NCBI RefSeq assembly: GCF_016864555.1 | Contig: NZ_CP044011.1 | Span: forward strand, 232,501-296,500 | Source of the DNA: Sinorhizobium sp. BG8 | GTDB taxonomy: Bacteria; Pseudomonadota; Alphaproteobacteria; Rhizobiales; Rhizobiaceae | Direction of reading: 5' to 3' | Length of the DNA: 64,000 bases | Shown here: piece by piece, positions 39,632 to 49,200 of the stretch | How positions within the stretch are numbered: the stretch's first letter is position 1 | Layout of the letters: each line of letters starts with the position of its first letter | Notes under the pieces: model-generated | The model's database searches: none | What the model saw: the letters and a program-made list of their open reading frames with translations, nothing else | What the model was told of the DNA's origin: nothing | Translations under genes and position numbers: made by a program

Positions 39632-39889
39632 ATGTCCAACAGTACCAAGCTGGTTCGCATGGCCAACCAGATCGCCACCTTCTTCAACACCCAGCCGGAG
39701 GCCGAGGGCCCGAAGGGCGTCGCCAACCATATCAACAGATACTGGGAACCCCGCATGCGCCGCCAGCTCTTCGACCTCATCGACAATCACGCCGGCATCG
39801 GCCTCGATCCGCTGGTGATGAAAGCCGCTCCCCTGATCCGGAGGCCGCCGGCCGAAGTACCGCCGCCCGCGGCCGCAGCGAACCGTTAG
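39632..39889 (+). CDS. fdsD: Formate dehydrogenase delta subunit FdsD
   Basis: Small subunit of 85 residues with the FdsD signature (LVRMANQIATFFNTQP, GVANHINRYWEPRMRRQL). It stabilises or helps assemble the FdsABG enzyme. It closes the operon, 15 bases after fdsC. The C-terminal tail is Pro/Ala-rich. Confidence 0.92.
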   Translation: MSNSTKLVRMANQIATFFNTQPEAEGPKGVANHINRYWEPRMRRQLFDLIDNHAGIGLDPLVMKAAPLIRRPPAEVPPPAAAANR

Positions 39890-40104
39890 AGCGCTTCCGC
39901 TTTCCTCTCCATCACGAAGCACAGCACAAACGCTTCTTTCGCAATTGCTCCGGTCACGAGCGACGTTTCGTCGCCGCTTGCCTATGGATGCGGACCTTGC
40001 CACACGCTGCCCGCATCCCTATATGGATGCCCGAGAGGACGACCTCCCCCAGATACGGGTGAAATTTCGGGACGACCCGAACCTTCCGATTTGGGGGTTG
40101 AGAA

Positions 40105-40554
40105 ATGCGCTCTACACGCGATCGCGTCCGTCACGCGATAAGCTTCGAACTCATTGGCCTTGCTCTTGTCAGTCCGCTTGGCGCCTGGGCGTTCGGGATG
40201 CCCGTCGCCGAGATCGGCGTCGTTGGTGTCGTCGGCGCGACGCTCGCAACGGGTTGGAACTACATCTACAATCTGGGCTTCGATCACATCATGCTGCGCC
40301 TGAGAGGCGGAACGCAGAAGACGGTGCTCGTGCGCGTGCTGCACGCGGTCCTGTTCGAAGCGGGTCTGCTTGCGGCACTCCTGCCGCTGATTGCCTGGTA
40401 CCTGGATGTGAGCCTCTATCAGGCCTTCCTGATGGATGTATCCTTCGCGCTCTTCTACATGGTGTACGCGTTCGTCTTCAACTGGGCCTATGACCGGGTC
40501 TTCCCGATCGCCGCCTGGCAGCCTGCGGCTCAACAGGAACACGGGCTCCGGTAA
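40105..40554 (+). CDS. PACE family multidrug/biocide efflux transporter
   Basis: Inner-membrane protein of 149 residues made of two tandem bacterial transmembrane-pair domains, with four membrane helices. The repeated pattern appears as RVRHAISFELIGLALVSPLGAWAFG...NYIYNLGFDH and RVLHAVLFEAGLLAALLPLIAWYL...NWAYDRVFP. The Glu in each first helix (SFE, LFE) and the WNYIYN / WAYDRVFP motifs are hallmarks of PACE (AceI-like) exporters. Physiological substrates in this family are probably polyamines or diamines. No neighbouring regulator is evident. Confidence 0.88.
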   Translation: MRSTRDRVRHAISFELIGLALVSPLGAWAFGMPVAEIGVVGVVGATLATGWNYIYNLGFDHIMLRLRGGTQKTVLVRVLHAVLFEAGLLAALLPLIAWYLDVSLYQAFLMDVSFALFYMVYAFVFNWAYDRVFPIAAWQPAAQQEHGLR

Positions 40555-40635
40555 GGCTCGCCTCCTGCGCCGGCGAGGGTGGGATCGTCAGCTCTGCCGG
40601 TTCCACGTCTCGCCCCCGGCGCATGACTGGAAACG

Positions 40636-42420
40636 TCAGAACTCCTCCCAGCTCTCCATGGCGAGCGCCTGCGCCGCGCCACCCCGGCGCATCGGTCTCG
40701 CCATGGCCGGTACTCGCGGGGCCTGCGCGACCGCCTGCGGCCTGGCCGCCTGTTTCTGAGCGGGAACAGCCGGAGACGCGTTGGCAAGCCGGAAGTGTCG
40801 GAGCAACGCGTGCAGCGCATCGGCTTCCCGCGACATGGAGTGGCTGGCGGCGGTGCTTTCCTCCACCATGGCCGCATTCTGCTGGGTCGCCTGGTCCATC
40901 GAGTTTACGGACTGGTTGATCTCACGCAGGCCCGTCGACTGCTCGCGGGCCGCCTCGACGATCGCGGCGACATTCGTGTTGACCTCCTGCACCTGCGAGA
41001 GAATTTCCTCGAGTGCCGTGCCAGTCTGGCCGACGAGGGAGACACCGTTCCTGACGTGCTCGTTGGATGCCGAGATGAGGCTCTTTATGTCCTTTGCGGC
41101 ACTGGCGGAGCGCTGGGCCAGTTCCCGAACCTCCTGTGCCACGACCGCAAAGCCCTTGCCGGCTTCGCCCGCGCGAGCCGCCTCCACGCCGGCATTGAGC
41201 GCCAGCAGGTTCGTCTGGAAGGCGATGTCGTCAATGACGCCGATGATGTTGGATATCTCGCGGGAAGACTGTTCGATCTGCCCCATGGCACCGATCGCGT
41301 TCTGGACCACGATGCCCGACTTCTCCGCGCCATCCTTGGTCTTGGCGACGAGCCGTCCCGCTTCCTCCGCCCGACGACTTGAATCGGCGACCGTGGTGGT
41401 GATCTCGTCCAGGGCGGCGGCCGTCTCCTCGACCGAGGCTGCCTGCTGCTCGGTACGCTTCGAGAGATCGTCAGCGGCCGAACGGATCTGACGCGCACCG
41501 GAGGCGATCGCCGTGGCATTGTCGCCGACCGTCTGCATGGCGTCGCGAAGACGCGCCACGGCCTCGTTGAAGTCGTGGCGAACCTTTTCCATGGACGGAA
41601 CGAAAGGGGTGGCGAGCGTCTGGGCGAGATCTCCTTCGGCCAACGCCTTGAGCCCGCTCCCCAGCGACCGGATGGCAGACATGCGCTCTGTGACATCAGT
41701 GGCGAACTTCACCACCTTGAAAACCTTGCCGTCGAGGTCCCGTATGGGGTTGTAGGCGGCCTGGATCCAGACCTCTTTTCCGCCCTTGCCGTAGCGGACA
41801 AACTCATTGGCGATGAAGGTGCCCTCGGCAAGCTTCTTCCAGAATTCCGAATACTCGGCAGTGCGGACATAGTTCGGATCGCAGAACATGCTGTGATGCT
41901 TGTTCTTGATCTCCGACAGGTGATAACCGAGCCCCTTGCAGAAATTCTCGTTGGCGTCGAGGATCTCGCCCGTCGGCGTGAACTCGATGACGGCCTGGGA
42001 GCGGGAGATGGCCTCCAGCTTGCTGGCGTCTTCGGAAGCCTTCAGCTTCACCTTCGTGATGTCGATTGCGAACTTGATGACCTTGTACGGCTTGCCGTTT
42101 CTGAAGACAGGCGTGTAGGTGGCCTGTATCCAGATTTCCCGACCGCCCTTGGCAATGCGCTTGTAACAGCGCGAATCGAACTCGCCCCGCCCGAGACGCT
42201 CCCAGAATTCGCGATACTCGGACGATGCGGCATATTCGGCATCGCAGAACAGGCGATGGTGCTGGCCGACGATCTCGTCGCGCTGGTAACCTACCGCACG
42301 GCAAAAGTTCTCATTCGCGGTCAGGATCTTCCCGGTTGTGTCGAACTGGATGATGGCCTGCGACCTGGATATGGCGTCCAAGATGCGGCCGGGATCTGAA
42401 TTCGCTCCGAATGAAAACAT
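40636..42420 (-). CDS. Soluble methyl-accepting chemotaxis protein with two PAS domains
   Basis: Chemoreceptor of 594 residues with no signal peptide or membrane helix. Two near-identical PAS domains (about 10-120 and 132-242; ILDAISRSQAIIQFDTTGKILTANENFC and KLEAISRSQAVIEFTPTGEILDANENFC) are followed by a short HAMP-like linker and a full MCP signalling domain with the hairpin tip IGVIDDIAFQTNLLALNAGVEAARAGEAGKGFAVVAQEVR. The last residues, SWEEF, match the C-terminal CheR/CheB-tethering pentapeptide pattern xWxxF. It resembles McpY of S. meliloti. It probably senses an internal signal such as redox or energy state; ligand and cofactor are not evident. Confidence 0.93.
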   Translation of the reverse strand: MFSFGANSDPGRILDAISRSQAIIQFDTTGKILTANENFCRAVGYQRDEIVGQHHRLFCDAEYAASSEYREFWERLGRGEFDSRCYKRIAKGGREIWIQATYTPVFRNGKPYKVIKFAIDITKVKLKASEDASKLEAISRSQAVIEFTPTGEILDANENFCKGLGYHLSEIKNKHHSMFCDPNYVRTAEYSEFWKKLAEGTFIANEFVRYGKGGKEVWIQAAYNPIRDLDGKVFKVVKFATDVTERMSAIRSLGSGLKALAEGDLAQTLATPFVPSMEKVRHDFNEAVARLRDAMQTVGDNATAIASGARQIRSAADDLSKRTEQQAASVEETAAALDEITTTVADSSRRAEEAGRLVAKTKDGAEKSGIVVQNAIGAMGQIEQSSREISNIIGVIDDIAFQTNLLALNAGVEAARAGEAGKGFAVVAQEVRELAQRSASAAKDIKSLISASNEHVRNGVSLVGQTGTALEEILSQVQEVNTNVAAIVEAAREQSTGLREINQSVNSMDQATQQNAAMVEESTAASHSMSREADALHALLRHFRLANASPAVPAQKQAARPQAVAQAPRVPAMARPMRRGGAAQALAMESWEEF

Positions 42421-42867
42421 GGATGCCTTCTTGATATCCGATGGCGCGTGGAGCGGCGGCTCTCGAAACCGGATTCACCTCGTTCGTCACCACGTCCAGC
42501 GCGCGCGGCAAGGATGACTTGCCACTATGAAATTGTCCGCACGGGCCATGGCGGCGGCCTGCGCGGTGATTGGGTGATTGAGATCTCTGGGTTCGGCTTC
42601 ATGCCCCTAGCCGCACGTATAATCCTATGATTGAATTTAATGAACTATGAATATAGCTACGCAACATCTTGGAAATGGGAGGCCATTCACGAGCAACGTG
42701 CTAATGTTCAAGGCGTTTCACCCCACGTGAGGAGGAATTTCGGCTCGCGTGATATGCAATCTATGATTGCTATTTGTATTATCATTGCCCGACGACCGAA
42801 ACGACAAAGGCCGCCCACTCTTTCGAGTGGACGGCCCTGAAAATGGATGCTGCGATGCGCCTTGTTG
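42421..42867. other. Intergenic region between cheW and the chemoreceptor gene
   Basis: A 447-base stretch upstream of the chemoreceptor and downstream of cheW. It includes a clearly AT-rich part (about 42610-42670 and 42750-42790), likely the receptor's promoter region, and the cheW terminator. A 69-codon frame at 42631-42840 has no ribosome site and runs through the terminator; I do not regard it as a gene. Confidence 0.5.
42809..42836 (-). terminator. Terminator of cheW
   Basis: Stem GGCCGCCCACTC (42809-42820), loop TTTC, GAGTGGACGGCC (42825-42836), one mismatched pair. On the minus strand it ends in TTT and lies 31 bases past the cheW stop. Confidence 0.65.
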
Positions 42868-43344
42868 TCAGGCGGCCATGTCTTCCATGTCACGTTCCTT
42901 GAACATGCGCGACAGGTTGAGGAAGCAGATCATGCCGTTGTCATGGGCGATGATGCCTTCCGCATAGGCCTTGTCGAACGAGGTCGTCACTTCCGGAACC
43001 GGCTGGATCTGATCGCCACGGATCGTCAGGATGTCCGAGACGCGGTCGACGACGAGGCCGACAACCATGCTGTGAACTTCAGCGACTACGATCGCGCTGC
43101 GCTCGTTGGCCTCGGTGCTCTTCATGCCGAGCTTGTGCGCGAGGTCAATGATCGGGATCACCGTGCCGCGCAGGTTCATGACACCGATGACGTCCGGCGG
43201 CGAATGCGGGATCGGGGTGGAGGGCGCCCAGCCGCGGATTTCGCGGATCGTGGTCGTCTTCACGCAGAACTCCTGATCGTGCAGACGAAACGCGATGATC
43301 TCCAGCGAATCGCCGTCAAAGCCGGTTGTTTTGATTGTCGTCAT
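42868..43344 (-). CDS. cheW: Chemotaxis adaptor protein CheW
   Basis: Protein of 158 residues with a complete CheW domain (about 13-150: EIIAFRLHDQEFCVKTTTIREIRGW, VIGVMNLRGTVIPIIDLAHKLG, GLVVDRVSDIL). It bridges chemoreceptors to the kinase CheA. Here it sits beside a chemoreceptor but away from any cheA-cheY cluster, so it probably works with core proteins encoded elsewhere. Confidence 0.93.
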   Translation of the reverse strand: MTTIKTTGFDGDSLEIIAFRLHDQEFCVKTTTIREIRGWAPSTPIPHSPPDVIGVMNLRGTVIPIIDLAHKLGMKSTEANERSAIVVAEVHSMVVGLVVDRVSDILTIRGDQIQPVPEVTTSFDKAYAEGIIAHDNGMICFLNLSRMFKERDMEDMAA

Positions 43345-43450
43345 CAGAATTCATCCCCAAGGTCAGTTTGATGCCCTATGGGGCACAACATGACGGCGAT
43401 GTTAGACGCAATCAGGTTAACAGTCCTTCAAGCTCGGGAGCCCGGATTGA

Positions 43451-44656
43451 TCAGTCGCGAAGCACCGCCTCGAACTGCTCGAGCGCCCAATCCACCTGGT
43501 CGGCGGTGATGACGAGCGGCGGAGCTATGCGGATCGTGTCGCCGTGCGTGTCCTTTGCAAGGATGCCGCGGGACTTCAGCGCCTCGCAGTACTTGCGCGC
43601 GCCGCCAGCGGCCGGGTCGAGTTCGACGGCGAGCATCAGGCCGCGCCCGCGCACTTCCGTGACGATGTTCGAACGGATCTCCGAAAGCCCCGTCTGGAAG
43701 CGCTCGCCCATGCGCGCCGAATTGCCGATCATGTCCTCCTCGGTGAGCACCCGGAGCGAAGCGCGGGCGATCGCGCAGGCAAGCGGATTTCCGCCGAAAG
43801 TCGAGCCGTGCTGGCCGGGCTTCAGCACTCCGAGGACCTCCGTGTTGGAGAGGACCGCCGACACGGGATAGAAGCCGCCCGAGAGCGCCTTTCCAACAAG
43901 CGTCACGTCCGCCTCGATGCCCTCGTGCTCTTCGGCCAAAAGCCTGCCCGTGCGCCCGAGTCCGGTCTGGATTTCGTCGAGGATCAGCGTGATGCCGTGC
44001 TTCGTGCAAAGTTCGCGCACAGCCGGGAAATAACCCGCCGGCGGGATGATGACACCCGCTTCACCCTGGATCGGCTCGACGAGGAAGGCGACCGTGTTCT
44101 CATTGATCGCGGCGCGGAGCGCCTCGCTGTCGCCGAACGGCACGTGGCGGAAACCCGGCGCGAACGGCCCGAAGCCCATCCGGGCGTCGGGATCGGTGGA
44201 GAAGCCGACAATACCCATGGTTCGTCCATGGAAGTTGTTGGCGCACACGATGATCTCGGCCTTGTCGTCCGCGACGCCCTTTACCTCGTAGCCCCACTTG
44301 CGCACGGCCTTGATCGCCGTCTCAACCGCCTCGGCGCCCGAGTTCATCGGAAGCACCTTGTGCGATCCGGTGAGCGCCGCGATTTCCTCGTAGAAATGGG
44401 CGAGTTGGTCGTTGCGGAAGGCGCGGGAGGTCAGCGTCAGCTTCTGCGCCTGCTCTATCATCGCCGCCAGGATCTTCGGGTGGCAGTGCCCCTGGTTCAC
44501 CGCCGAATAGGCCGAAAGGCAGTCGAGGTAGCGATTGCCGTCGATGTCCCAGACATGGACGCCCTCCCCGCGCGACAGGACAACGTCGAGCGGTTTGTAA
44601 TTGTGGGCGCCGAGACGGTATTCGGTTTCGATCAGATTGGCTGCGTTGGGCGACAT
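43451..44656 (-). CDS. rocD: Ornithine--oxo-acid transaminase
   Basis: PLP enzyme of 401 residues that converts ornithine and 2-oxoglutarate to glutamate semialdehyde and glutamate, in arginine breakdown. The PLP lysine is K256 in [10 protein letters not shown]; the cofactor-phosphate and aromatic motifs ([42 protein letters not shown]) are typical of ornithine aminotransferase. It lies 17 bases downstream of the arginase gene, so the two form an operon. Confidence 0.95.
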   Translation of the reverse strand: MSPNAANLIETEYRLGAHNYKPLDVVLSRGEGVHVWDIDGNRYLDCLSAYSAVNQGHCHPKILAAMIEQAQKLTLTSRAFRNDQLAHFYEEIAALTGSHKVLPMNSGAEAVETAIKAVRKWGYEVKGVADDKAEIIVCANNFHGRTMGIVGFSTDPDARMGFGPFAPGFRHVPFGDSEALRAAINENTVAFLVEPIQGEAGVIIPPAGYFPAVRELCTKHGITLILDEIQTGLGRTGRLLAEEHEGIEADVTLVGKALSGGFYPVSAVLSNTEVLGVLKPGQHGSTFGGNPLACAIARASLRVLTEEDMIGNSARMGERFQTGLSEIRSNIVTEVRGRGLMLAVELDPAAGGARKYCEALKSRGILAKDTHGDTIRIAPPLVITADQVDWALEQFEAVLRD

Positions 44657-44673
44657 CAGGGGCTCCGTTCGGA

Positions 44674-45609
44674 TCAGGCGCTGCGGGTGGGACGATCGAG
44701 GATGCGTCGGCCGAAGAGGCTCGCAGTCAGCTCCACGAGAATGCGGGCGCTCTTGCCGCGATCATCGAGGAACGGGTTGAGTTCGACGAGATCGAGCGAT
44801 GAAACCAGGCCGCTGTCGCACAGAAGCTCCATGATGAGGTGGGCCTCACGGAAGGTCGCCCCGCCGGGTACGGTCGTACCCACGCCCGGCGCGATTTCCG
44901 GATCGAGGAAGTCGACGTCGAGGCTGACGTGCAGAAGGCCGTTCGCTGCCTTGATCGTAGCGATGACATCATGGAGGATCCGCGCCATGCCGGTCTCGTC
45001 GATCGCGCGCATGTCAAAGACATTGACGCCGTGCTCGGCGATTTCCTCGCGTTCACGCGCATCGACCGAGCGAATGCCGATCTGGTAGACGCGCTTCGGA
45101 TCGACCAGCGGACGGTTGCGGTCGAGGATGGGCGAGAACTCCGCCTCGCCGCAGAAGTAGGCGACCGGCATGCCATGCATGTTGCCGGAAGGCGAGGTCG
45201 CTGGCGAATTGAAATCCGCATGCGCATCGAGCCAGAGCACGAAGAGCGGCCGCCCGACTTCGGCGGCATATCGCGCCATTCCCGAAACGCTGCCCATGGA
45301 GAGCGCATGGTCTCCACCGAGAATCAGCGGAAAGCGCCCTGCGCGAGCGGCGTCATGGACGGAAGCATCCAGCGCGCGGGTGAACGCGGCCACGACCTGC
45401 AGATGGTTGGCGCCCGGATGATTGGCGAGGTCACGTGCCGGCAGGGGCCTCAGGTCCCCTTCGTCAGTGACGGTGTGGCCGAGTTCGGCGAGCGTGGTGT
45501 CGATGCCCGCAATACGAAGGGCCGTGGGGCCCATTGCGGCACCGCGCCGGCCCGAGCCTTCCTCGAGCGGTGCGCCGATCAGGGCGATGTGTTGCTTGGT
45601 CTCAGTCAT
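44674..45609 (-). CDS. rocF: Arginase
   Basis: Dimanganese enzyme of 311 residues that hydrolyses arginine to ornithine and urea. The metal-binding motifs are clear: [22 protein letters not shown] and [17 protein letters not shown] 45609 follows GGGGAAA; the open frame extends upstream with no support. It heads the rocF-rocD operon and is divergent from an AsnC-type regulator across 134 bases. Confidence 0.96.
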   Translation of the reverse strand: MTETKQHIALIGAPLEEGSGRRGAAMGPTALRIAGIDTTLAELGHTVTDEGDLRPLPARDLANHPGANHLQVVAAFTRALDASVHDAARAGRFPLILGGDHALSMGSVSGMARYAAEVGRPLFVLWLDAHADFNSPATSPSGNMHGMPVAYFCGEAEFSPILDRNRPLVDPKRVYQIGIRSVDAREREEIAEHGVNVFDMRAIDETGMARILHDVIATIKAANGLLHVSLDVDFLDPEIAPGVGTTVPGGATFREAHLIMELLCDSGLVSSLDLVELNPFLDDRGKSARILVELTASLFGRRILDRPTRSA

Positions 45610-45743
45610 GGTTTCCCCGCAGGTCGCGATTTTCCGGTCTGTGCCGTTGTTGCGCGGGATTATACGCCTTCGCCTGTTGGCAAAAAGCGGGTAAACTGAC
45701 AGATAGAAGGCCAAATTTGACACTTTGCGAAGATCGATTTGAC

Positions 45744-46187
45744 ATGATGATAAGTCTCGATGATCTCGATCATGCGCTGATCAGCGCACTGCGCCACAAT
45801 GCCCGCACGTCCGTATCGACGCTTGCAGCCATGACGGGCGCTTCCCGGGCGACGGTGACGGCGAGGCTGGACCGCCTCGTATCCTCCGGAACGATCGCAG
45901 CATTCACTATTCGCACGGGTACGGAACTCTCGGGCGGAGGGGTTCGGGCGATCGTGATGATCGAGGTACACGGCAAGATGGCGGACCGTGTCGCCATGCA
46001 GCTGCGGGGGCTGCCGCAGGTCCGGGCCCTCCACTCGACCAACGGTCGATGGGATTTCATCGCCGAGCTCGAGGACAAGGATCTCGGCACGTTCGACGAA
46101 ACGCTGCGACGGATCAGGCTTATCGACGGCATCAACCTGACCGAAACCAACATCCTGCTGAAGACCAGCAAGAATGCTCTCGCTTGA
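45744..46187 (+). CDS. Lrp/AsnC family transcriptional regulator of arginine catabolism
   Basis: Protein of 147 residues: HTH (about 3-60, LDDLDHALISALRHNARTSVSTLAAMTGASRATVTARLDRL) and a RAM ligand-binding domain (about 65-142). Divergence from rocF-rocD strongly suggests it activates that operon in response to arginine or ornithine, as in Agrobacterium and relatives. Two ATGs are adjacent; the first is used. Confidence 0.88.
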   Translation: MMISLDDLDHALISALRHNARTSVSTLAAMTGASRATVTARLDRLVSSGTIAAFTIRTGTELSGGGVRAIVMIEVHGKMADRVAMQLRGLPQVRALHSTNGRWDFIAELEDKDLGTFDETLRRIRLIDGINLTETNILLKTSKNALA

Positions 46188-46235
46188 GGGTCAGGACCGG
46201 ATGGCTCCGCGCCGCGACGCCGGCAATCCGGTCGC

Positions 46236-49200
46236 TCAGTACTCCCGCTCGTAGAAGATGCCGGCCCCTGAACCGCTGCTGCCAGCCTGGCCGCGCAGCT
46301 TGACGCCCCTGCCGACATCCAGGTTGATCGTCGCCTCGGCACCGCCGTTCTCGGGATCCTGGGTCACCTCCAGGTAGGTGCGCTTGTTGAGGTACTTGCC
46401 CGCCGTGACCTGGGCGCGCCCTTCCGCGTCGGTGGAGATATCCAGATCGTCAACGCCGAGCTTGCTTCTGAGGCTGCTGAAGAGGCCCCCGGAAGGTCCG
46501 CCGGCGAGCTGGCTCGCGGCGGCGGCGAGCTGCGCGATCTGAACGGCCGACAGGTTCGACATCGACCGGTTGAAGATCAGCTGCGCCAGGACCTCGTCCT
46601 GCGGCAGCGCTGGCGACGAGGAAAACTCGACCGTCGGGCTGTTGGCCTGCCCCGCAACCGTGACCGTGATCGTGGTCGAGCCGGCGGTGGATGTGGCAAC
46701 GAGGTTCAGCGTGGGGATGAGCCCGCCTCCGAAGCTGATCGTGCCGCTGGTGAAATCCAGGCGCCTCGCCAGGATCTCCAGCCGGCCCCGCTTGAGCGTG
46801 AACGCGCCCGACACAGACGGATTGGAAGTGTTGCCGCGGATGGTAAGGTCACCGCCAAGTTCGGCATCCACTCCACGGCCGCGCACGAAGATCTGGCGGG
46901 GCGCACTGATCTTGAGATCGAGGCCGACGCCGCGACCCTCGGCATCGCCGCCGCCGCTGACCTGCTCGAGAGCCTTCACCATTGCGAGCACCGCAGGCGG
47001 CGCATTCCTGTGCCTGATGTCGATTTCGGAAAGTGATGCCGGCAATTTCTCGGGAATGGTGATGCCGGCCCGCCTGATCCGTACCTCGCCGCCGATCACG
47101 AGCCCGGTAAGGATCGGCCCCTTCAGCGTCAGGTCACCAGCGACATTGGCGGTAACCAGCGTTCCGTCGACATAGGTGAGATCGGTGAGAGTGACGGCGA
47201 CATTGGCCGGATAGCCGGAGCCCGGAGCAATGCCCACGGTACCGGTAGCCGAGATCCTTCCCCCGGTCGCGAGCCTTCCGCTCAGTTGCTGGATCGTCGC
47301 CTGCCTGCCGTCGAGCGAGACGCGCGCGGTCAGATCGTTGACCGCAAGATTGCGCCTGACGTCGACCAACCTGCCCCCTGATGTGGAAATGGTACCGGCG
47401 ATGACCGGGCTCTTCGCCGCGCCCGAGATCGACAGGTCGATGACGGCATTGCCCGTCAGCGAGAAGCCCTGCGCGGCGAGCCTGTCCCGGATCAGATCGA
47501 AGGGCACGGTTCCCGCAAGTTTCAGCGACAGCGGCATGTTGCCCGTCACCCCGACGGTGCCGCCGCCCTTGAAGGACAGGCCGCTGCCCGAAAGCGTGAG
47601 GTCCAGCCTCACCTGGTTGTTCGCGAAACCGCCCTGCGCGCCGATCTGAAGCGGACCGACACCGGCCGCCGCCGTCTGGCTGGTGCGGGCGCCCTGCCAT
47701 TGAAGCTGGTAAGCGACGTTGGGTTGGGCCGGAGTTCCCTTGACCGTGACCGTCCCGCCGATCGTGCCCTCGGCACCGAGACCGGCTGAGAAGGTGTTGG
47801 CAAGACTTGCCGGAAGTGACGTCAGCTTCGCGGCGAGGTTAAGCGAGTGACCTGCCGCGCCGCTGACGGCGATCGTGCCATTGCCTGCGCCGATCGTGAT
47901 TCCGTCGAGCGCGAGGTCCCCGCCACGCAGGGTGAAGGTCGTCGGCTTCGACAGCCGGATTGGGACCCGCCTCGGGGAAGCCTCGAAGGAAGCAAGCGAA
48001 ATGCGGAGCTGATCGCCGGCCTGTTGGACTGTCCCGCGCGTGAGAAGGGGCGCACCATCGTATTGGCCGGCCACGTCGAAGATCGTTTCGTTGCCTTCAC
48101 GCGTAAACGTCGCCTTGAGACGCTCGAGGCGGTTGCTCCCGGAGACTATCGAATCGGTACGCACTTCGCCCGAGATCGCAGCAGTCTGAAGATCGGCTAT
48201 GCGAAGGTCGATCGACGGATTGACGACCTTCAGGGCGTCGCGGCTGATCCCCTTGCCCGATGCCTTTATCGTAAGCGCGGTCTTTCCATTAGTGTTCTCG
48301 ATCACGGCGGAGCCCGCGAGGTCACCACTTGCCCTTTGCCCGGCCATTGCCGCGAGCAGTCCGATATCGGGAAACTCGAAAGTGACGTTGCCGACCGGCA
48401 GGTAGTCGGCGCCAAGCGTCACCGCACCCTTCAATATGTTCGGTCCGACCTTCGCCTCGAGGACCGGAATGGAGATCCTGCCATCCTGCGACACCACATC
48501 CGACTTGATGTTGATCGCCTGCCCGTCGAGCGCACCGGTTGCCGTCAGAGTGCCGGAGGGACTCTTGGGATCGGCCTTTCCATCTACGGTGAGAACAAGA
48601 TCGCTGAGCGTTCGGCCGGCGAGCTTCGCGCCGCTCGATACCACCTGAGCCTTTACGCCGAGGGCAGCGAGCGGACCTGTCGCCGTGGCTTCGAAGGTGG
48701 CCTTGCCCTCTGCATCTGCAAGCAGCTTGCCAAGCGCGGGCAGCGTTCCCGAGACGCTTGCCTCCAAATTTCCGTTGGCGAGCTTCGCCGAGCCGGAGGC
48801 ATCGAGCGTGCCGGACTTGAGCCTGGCGGCCGACACCTCGATGGCGCCGTCTTGAGCACGCTTCAGCCTGCCCTCCAGGGACACCGGCGTGTCGAACTTC
48901 GATGCGACCGCGGCCGGAAGCGCCTCAGCCGGCGCCGTCAGCTCGAAGGTAACGTCCGCGACGCCTGTCGGGGAGCGAAGGACCCGCTCGCCTTGGCGTT
49001 GGCGCCGGCGCTCGCGAGCGCGACCTCGTCGAATCCGATCAGTGACGGCTGCACGGAGAGGTTGGCGTCCAGCGTTACCGGCCCGGGCAGCACACGCGCG
49101 AGATCCGCGTTGACGAACTGCGTCTCGCCTACCTTGACGGACGCGGTCACCTGACCGCTTTGCTCGAGTATGTTGAAGGATGCGCTTTCAACCGCGAGCT

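Noticed and set aside
42631-42840. Small plus-strand frame in the AT-rich gap before the chemoreceptor
   Set aside because: No ribosome binding site, no recognisable protein features, and it runs through the cheW terminator hairpin.
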